From G963674685 sp964591275 (GTDB taxonomy: Bacteria; Lernaellota; Lernaellaia; JACKCT01), in NCBI GenBank assembly GCA_964591275.1, contig CAZQAE010000014.1, positions 12,389 to 76,388 of the forward strand: DNA of 64,000 nt, written 5' to 3'. The notes under the pieces were generated by a model, which was not told the origin of the DNA, searched no databases, and saw nothing but the letters and a program-made list of their open reading frames with translations. The position numbers and the translations under genes were made by a program. This document shows positions 61,642 to 64,000 of the stretch, piece by piece (the stretch's first letter is position 1; the number at the start of each line of letters is the position of its first letter).

Positions 61642-64000
61642 TCACGCGCCGCAACAACCTCCTCCATCGTCATCGTCATCTGAACGCGGTGTCTGACCGT
61701 CGTAATTGTCGTCATCGTCCACTATTTGGTCATCTTCTGCGTCGTCGCCGATGTCATCGTCCGCGTCGTCGTCGGGACTATCATCACGTGATTCGAAGCT
61801 TCGCATAATATCCACTTTCGCAATCCCGACCGAGTCTTCGCCCGCAGGCAGAACGAGAGGGCCGTAATCCACGACGTCGCCGTCGGTCTCGTATTCTCGG
61901 AGATAGTAGGACCATGCCGCGTCCGTCCGTGCGCTTTCGTCGAAGCTTTCGTATTTCGCGCCGTTCGGATCGTCTTCGCACGGGATTATCACACCTAGTT
62001 CCGTGTGATCTTCCAAGGTGCATTCCGGCTCGAAGGAGCATTCCAACTCGTGCATTTCGCAGCGCAGGATGCCGAAAGCCCCGCATTGCAGTTCGGACCC
62101 GGTTAACCAGCTTAGAAGAACGCCGCCTGACTTTCTTTCGGCTTCGAACTCGATCAGATCGACGGCGGAATCGGCGTGACACTGGCAATTGACCCCCGGT
62201 GAATCGCAATAGCAATAGGGAGTGTCGCCACTGCAGGGTGCCTGCCCCACCAGACATCCGTCGTCGGTATTGCAGACTTCTGCCCCGTTGCAGAAATTTC
62301 CATCGTCGCAGTTCCCGTTATTCGGGGTGTATTGGCAGTCGTTGGTCGCGTCGCAGGTGTCATCGGTACAGTCGACGCTGTCGTCACAGTTCCCGTCGTT
62401 CGGGGTGTACTGGCAATCGTTGGTCGCGTCGCAGGTGTCATCGGTGCAGCCGACGCTGTCGTCACAAAGCGAGTCGTTTGTGGCGTGGTCGCATCGGTCA
62501 TTGAGTTCGTTGCAGGCGTCGTCGGTGCAGCCGATGCCATCGTCGCAAGCCAAAGCAGGGCCGAGGTTGACGCATTCCTGGGCAATGCAAACATCCGGGC
62601 CGTTGCAGAATATACCGTCGTTGCAGGAAGCATCCTCCTCGGCGACCGTCCAACTCGTGCGAGAGACATTCGGATCGCAGATAACACAGCTTTCACCCGG
62701 CTTGGTGGCACCGGCGACAAAGCACGAGTCGTCGATCAGACAGCTGCCGGTTTCTGTCCGCAGAAAGAGGTTATGGTTATCGCCGACCGCCACAGCGTGG
62801 ACCTGTTCCTCAACCACGGCAATCGGTGTGTTGAACGATGGCTGCGAATCGTCACCGAGCTGCCCAAAGTCCGTGCTTCCCATGCCGAACATCGCGAGAT
62901 CGAGGTTGACGCCGTCTTCGTACTCACGGACGAAAAGCGAGTACGTCGCCCCGGCGGCCACGGTCGTCACGCCCGAGGCCACAATCAATGTCGGTTCCTG
63001 GGCGTCGAGGTTGTCCCCGGTGCCGAGCTGGCCAAACTCGTTGTCGCCCATGGCGTAAAGTTCCCCGGAATCGGTCACGAACAGGATGTGTGAAGCCCCC
63101 ACAGCCACGTCTCGAACATTCGAAATGCACACTGTCACGGGAGTCCTTGCTTTCTCGGCACTGCCAAGCGTTGGGTCGCCGATTTGGCCTTGATCGTTGG
63201 CCCCCATGACTTTCAGGGTGCCGTCATCCAGGATAAATGCGCTGTTGGCTTCCCCGGCGGCGACATCGACCACGGTTCCCCCGGCGTTTACTTGAACCGG
63301 CCACCAGGTGTCGTAGAGGTGCCCGATGCCGAGCTGCCCATCATCGTTGCGGCCCATCGCGAACAGGCTGCCATCCACGTTGACATACAGCGTATGCGTT
63401 TTCCCGGCTGCAGCTTTCACGACACCGAAACCGGGCTGTACAATTTGCACAGGGTTGCTCACAGGGTTGCTGGCCTGTGCAAGTTGTCCGAAGTTGTTGC
63501 GGCCCATTCCCCAAAGACTGCCGTCTTGTTTGACGAACAAGCTGGTGTTACCGCCGGCCGCGACGTGCAAGACCCCGCTCGATTCGATCATGATTGGAAG
63601 GTCCACCGAAGTGGTCGACCCGTCACCGAGTTGCCCGTAATTGTTGCGGCCCACAGTGTAAAAACCTCCGCCTGTGGTCACAAAGAGCGTATGACCAAGC
63701 CCGGCAGCGACTTCGACCATGCCGACCGAATTCAACATATAGGGATCGGTGCGATAAGCCTCGGCGCTTCCGTCTCCGAGCTGTCCGTATTGATTGTCCC
63801 CGAGCGACCATCCACCCGGCGAGGAAAAGCCCCAGCTGACGCAGGTATCGCTGAACCAATCGCAGACTTCCTCTCCGTTGCACCAATACGAGTCGTCGGA
63901 GCAGGGTACCGGCGTGCCTCCGACGCAATCACCGTTTTCGTCGCAGGTCTCGACCCCGTTGCACGCGAGGCCATCGTCGCAATCCTCATCGCCGTCGCAA
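61642..64000 (-). CDS. RCC1-repeat surface protein with Cys-rich modules and GGGCCGA tail, 5' partial
   Basis: The frame is open from the window edge; an internal ATG at 63738 is not the start. The visible 785 residues begin with Cys-rich modules (CNGVETCDENGDCVGG, CNGEEVC). Five or six RCC1 propeller repeats follow (GRNNYGQLGDGSTT, GRNNFGQL, GANDQGQIGDP). More Cys modules (CDDSVDCTDDTCDATNDCQY) come next, then a beta-rich domain. The end is acidic (DDDADDDIGDDAEDDQ) and closes DDDDDGGGCCGA. Such proteins are found on myxobacterial-type cell surfaces; a ligand is unknown. The first exon-like part lies outside the window. Confidence 0.85.
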   Translation of the reverse strand, partial: CDGDEDCDDGLACNGVETCDENGDCVGGTPVPCSDDSYWCNGEEVCDWFSDTCVSWGFSSPGGWSLGDNQYGQLGDGSAEAYRTDPYMLNSVGMVEVAAGLGHTLFVTTGGGFYTVGRNNYGQLGDGSTTSVDLPIMIESSGVLHVAAGGNTSLFVKQDGSLWGMGRNNFGQLAQASNPVSNPVQIVQPGFGVVKAAAGKTHTLYVNVDGSLFAMGRNDDGQLGIGHLYDTWWPVQVNAGGTVVDVAAGEANSAFILDDGTLKVMGANDQGQIGDPTLGSAEKARTPVTVCISNVRDVAVGASHILFVTDSGELYAMGDNEFGQLGTGDNLDAQEPTLIVASGVTTVAAGATYSLFVREYEDGVNLDLAMFGMGSTDFGQLGDDSQPSFNTPIAVVEEQVHAVAVGDNHNLFLRTETGSCLIDDSCFVAGATKPGESCVICDPNVSRTSWTVAEEDASCNDGIFCNGPDVCIAQECVNLGPALACDDGIGCTDDACNELNDRCDHATNDSLCDDSVGCTDDTCDATNDCQYTPNDGNCDDSVDCTDDTCDATNDCQYTPNNGNCDDGNFCNGAEVCNTDDGCLVGQAPCSGDTPYCYCDSPGVNCQCHADSAVDLIEFEAERKSGGVLLSWLTGSELQCGAFGILRCEMHELECSFEPECTLEDHTELGVIIPCEDDPNGAKYESFDESARTDAAWSYYLREYETDGDVVDYGPLVLPAGEDSVGIAKVDIMRSFESRDDSPDDDADDDIGDDAEDDQIVDDDDNYDGQTPRSDDDDDGGGCCGA

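Overview
The window looks like a chromosomal segment of an uncultured Gram-negative bacterium of the broad deltaproteobacterial, myxobacterial or Lernaellota type. This is inferred from gene content, not from a marker gene. The hints are many lipoproteins and Wzi-like, Lol-style envelope genes, a sigma-54 activator with its kinase, HD-GYP signalling, a Maf flagellin glycosyltransferase, RCC1 and Cys-rich surface proteins, and a striking number of proteins with runs of aspartate. No rRNA, intact tRNA, CRISPR array, phage or complete insertion sequence was seen.

Layout. 1-2.6 kb: the 3' end of a gene, an Asp-rich lipoprotein, a FadR-type regulator with a visible operator, and a palindromic MITE-like element. 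2.6-6.2 kb: a minus-strand housekeeping run (PilF-like TPR lipoprotein, RodZ-like HTH, purine nucleoside phosphorylase, cytidine deaminase, NagZ). 6.5-10.1 kb: envelope genes (a methyltransferase with a lipoprotein signal, a lipoprotein, a Wzi-like outer-membrane protein, an Asp-rich small lipoprotein). 10.5-15.5 kb: GT39-type glycosyltransferase, SDR stub, ftsH, folP. 15.5-18.6 kb: a lipoprotein segment bracketed by copies of the pyrF 3' end, then pyrF. 18.6-23.4 kb: DUF4091 protein, flavin reductase, FAD-dependent oxidase and a small lipoprotein. 23.6-30.6 kb: greA, a crotonase plus type III polyketide synthase pair, a prepilin-like protein, a zinc peptidase, a second MITE-like element, ligA and acyP. 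30.7-34.1 kb: histidine kinase and NtrC-type regulator. 34.3-44.2 kb: SGNH hydrolase, then a minus-strand signalling run (HD-GYP, response regulator, FlgM-like, hybrid kinase) followed by sugar-nucleotide enzymes and a divergent Maf gene, suggesting control and glycosylation of flagella. 44.3-54 kb: lon, a frameshifted SGNH hydrolase, a transglutaminase, small proteins, alanine dehydrogenase and a paralogue. 54.2-64 kb: an accessory surface-protein region with a DUF4091 protein, Asp-rich lipoproteins, a metallophosphoesterase and an RCC1 protein, with REP-like repeats and gene stubs between them.

Three themes stand out. First, at least five coding sequences end in an Asp/Glu-rich stretch closed by a short Gly/Cys motif (GGGCCGA, GGFCG, SGCGGS, NGCGC), and five others carry the Asp run just after a lipoprotein cysteine. 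This looks like a paired export and anchoring system. Second, two formylglycine-generating-enzyme (FGE) type C-terminal stubs lie behind two identical GGGCCGA tails, and one is followed in frame by an Avd-like fragment. That is the gene order expected from a decayed diversity-generating retroelement. Third, short duplicated 3' gene ends repeatedly bracket roughly 2-kb lipoprotein segments, which suggests a recurring insertion or rearrangement mechanism.
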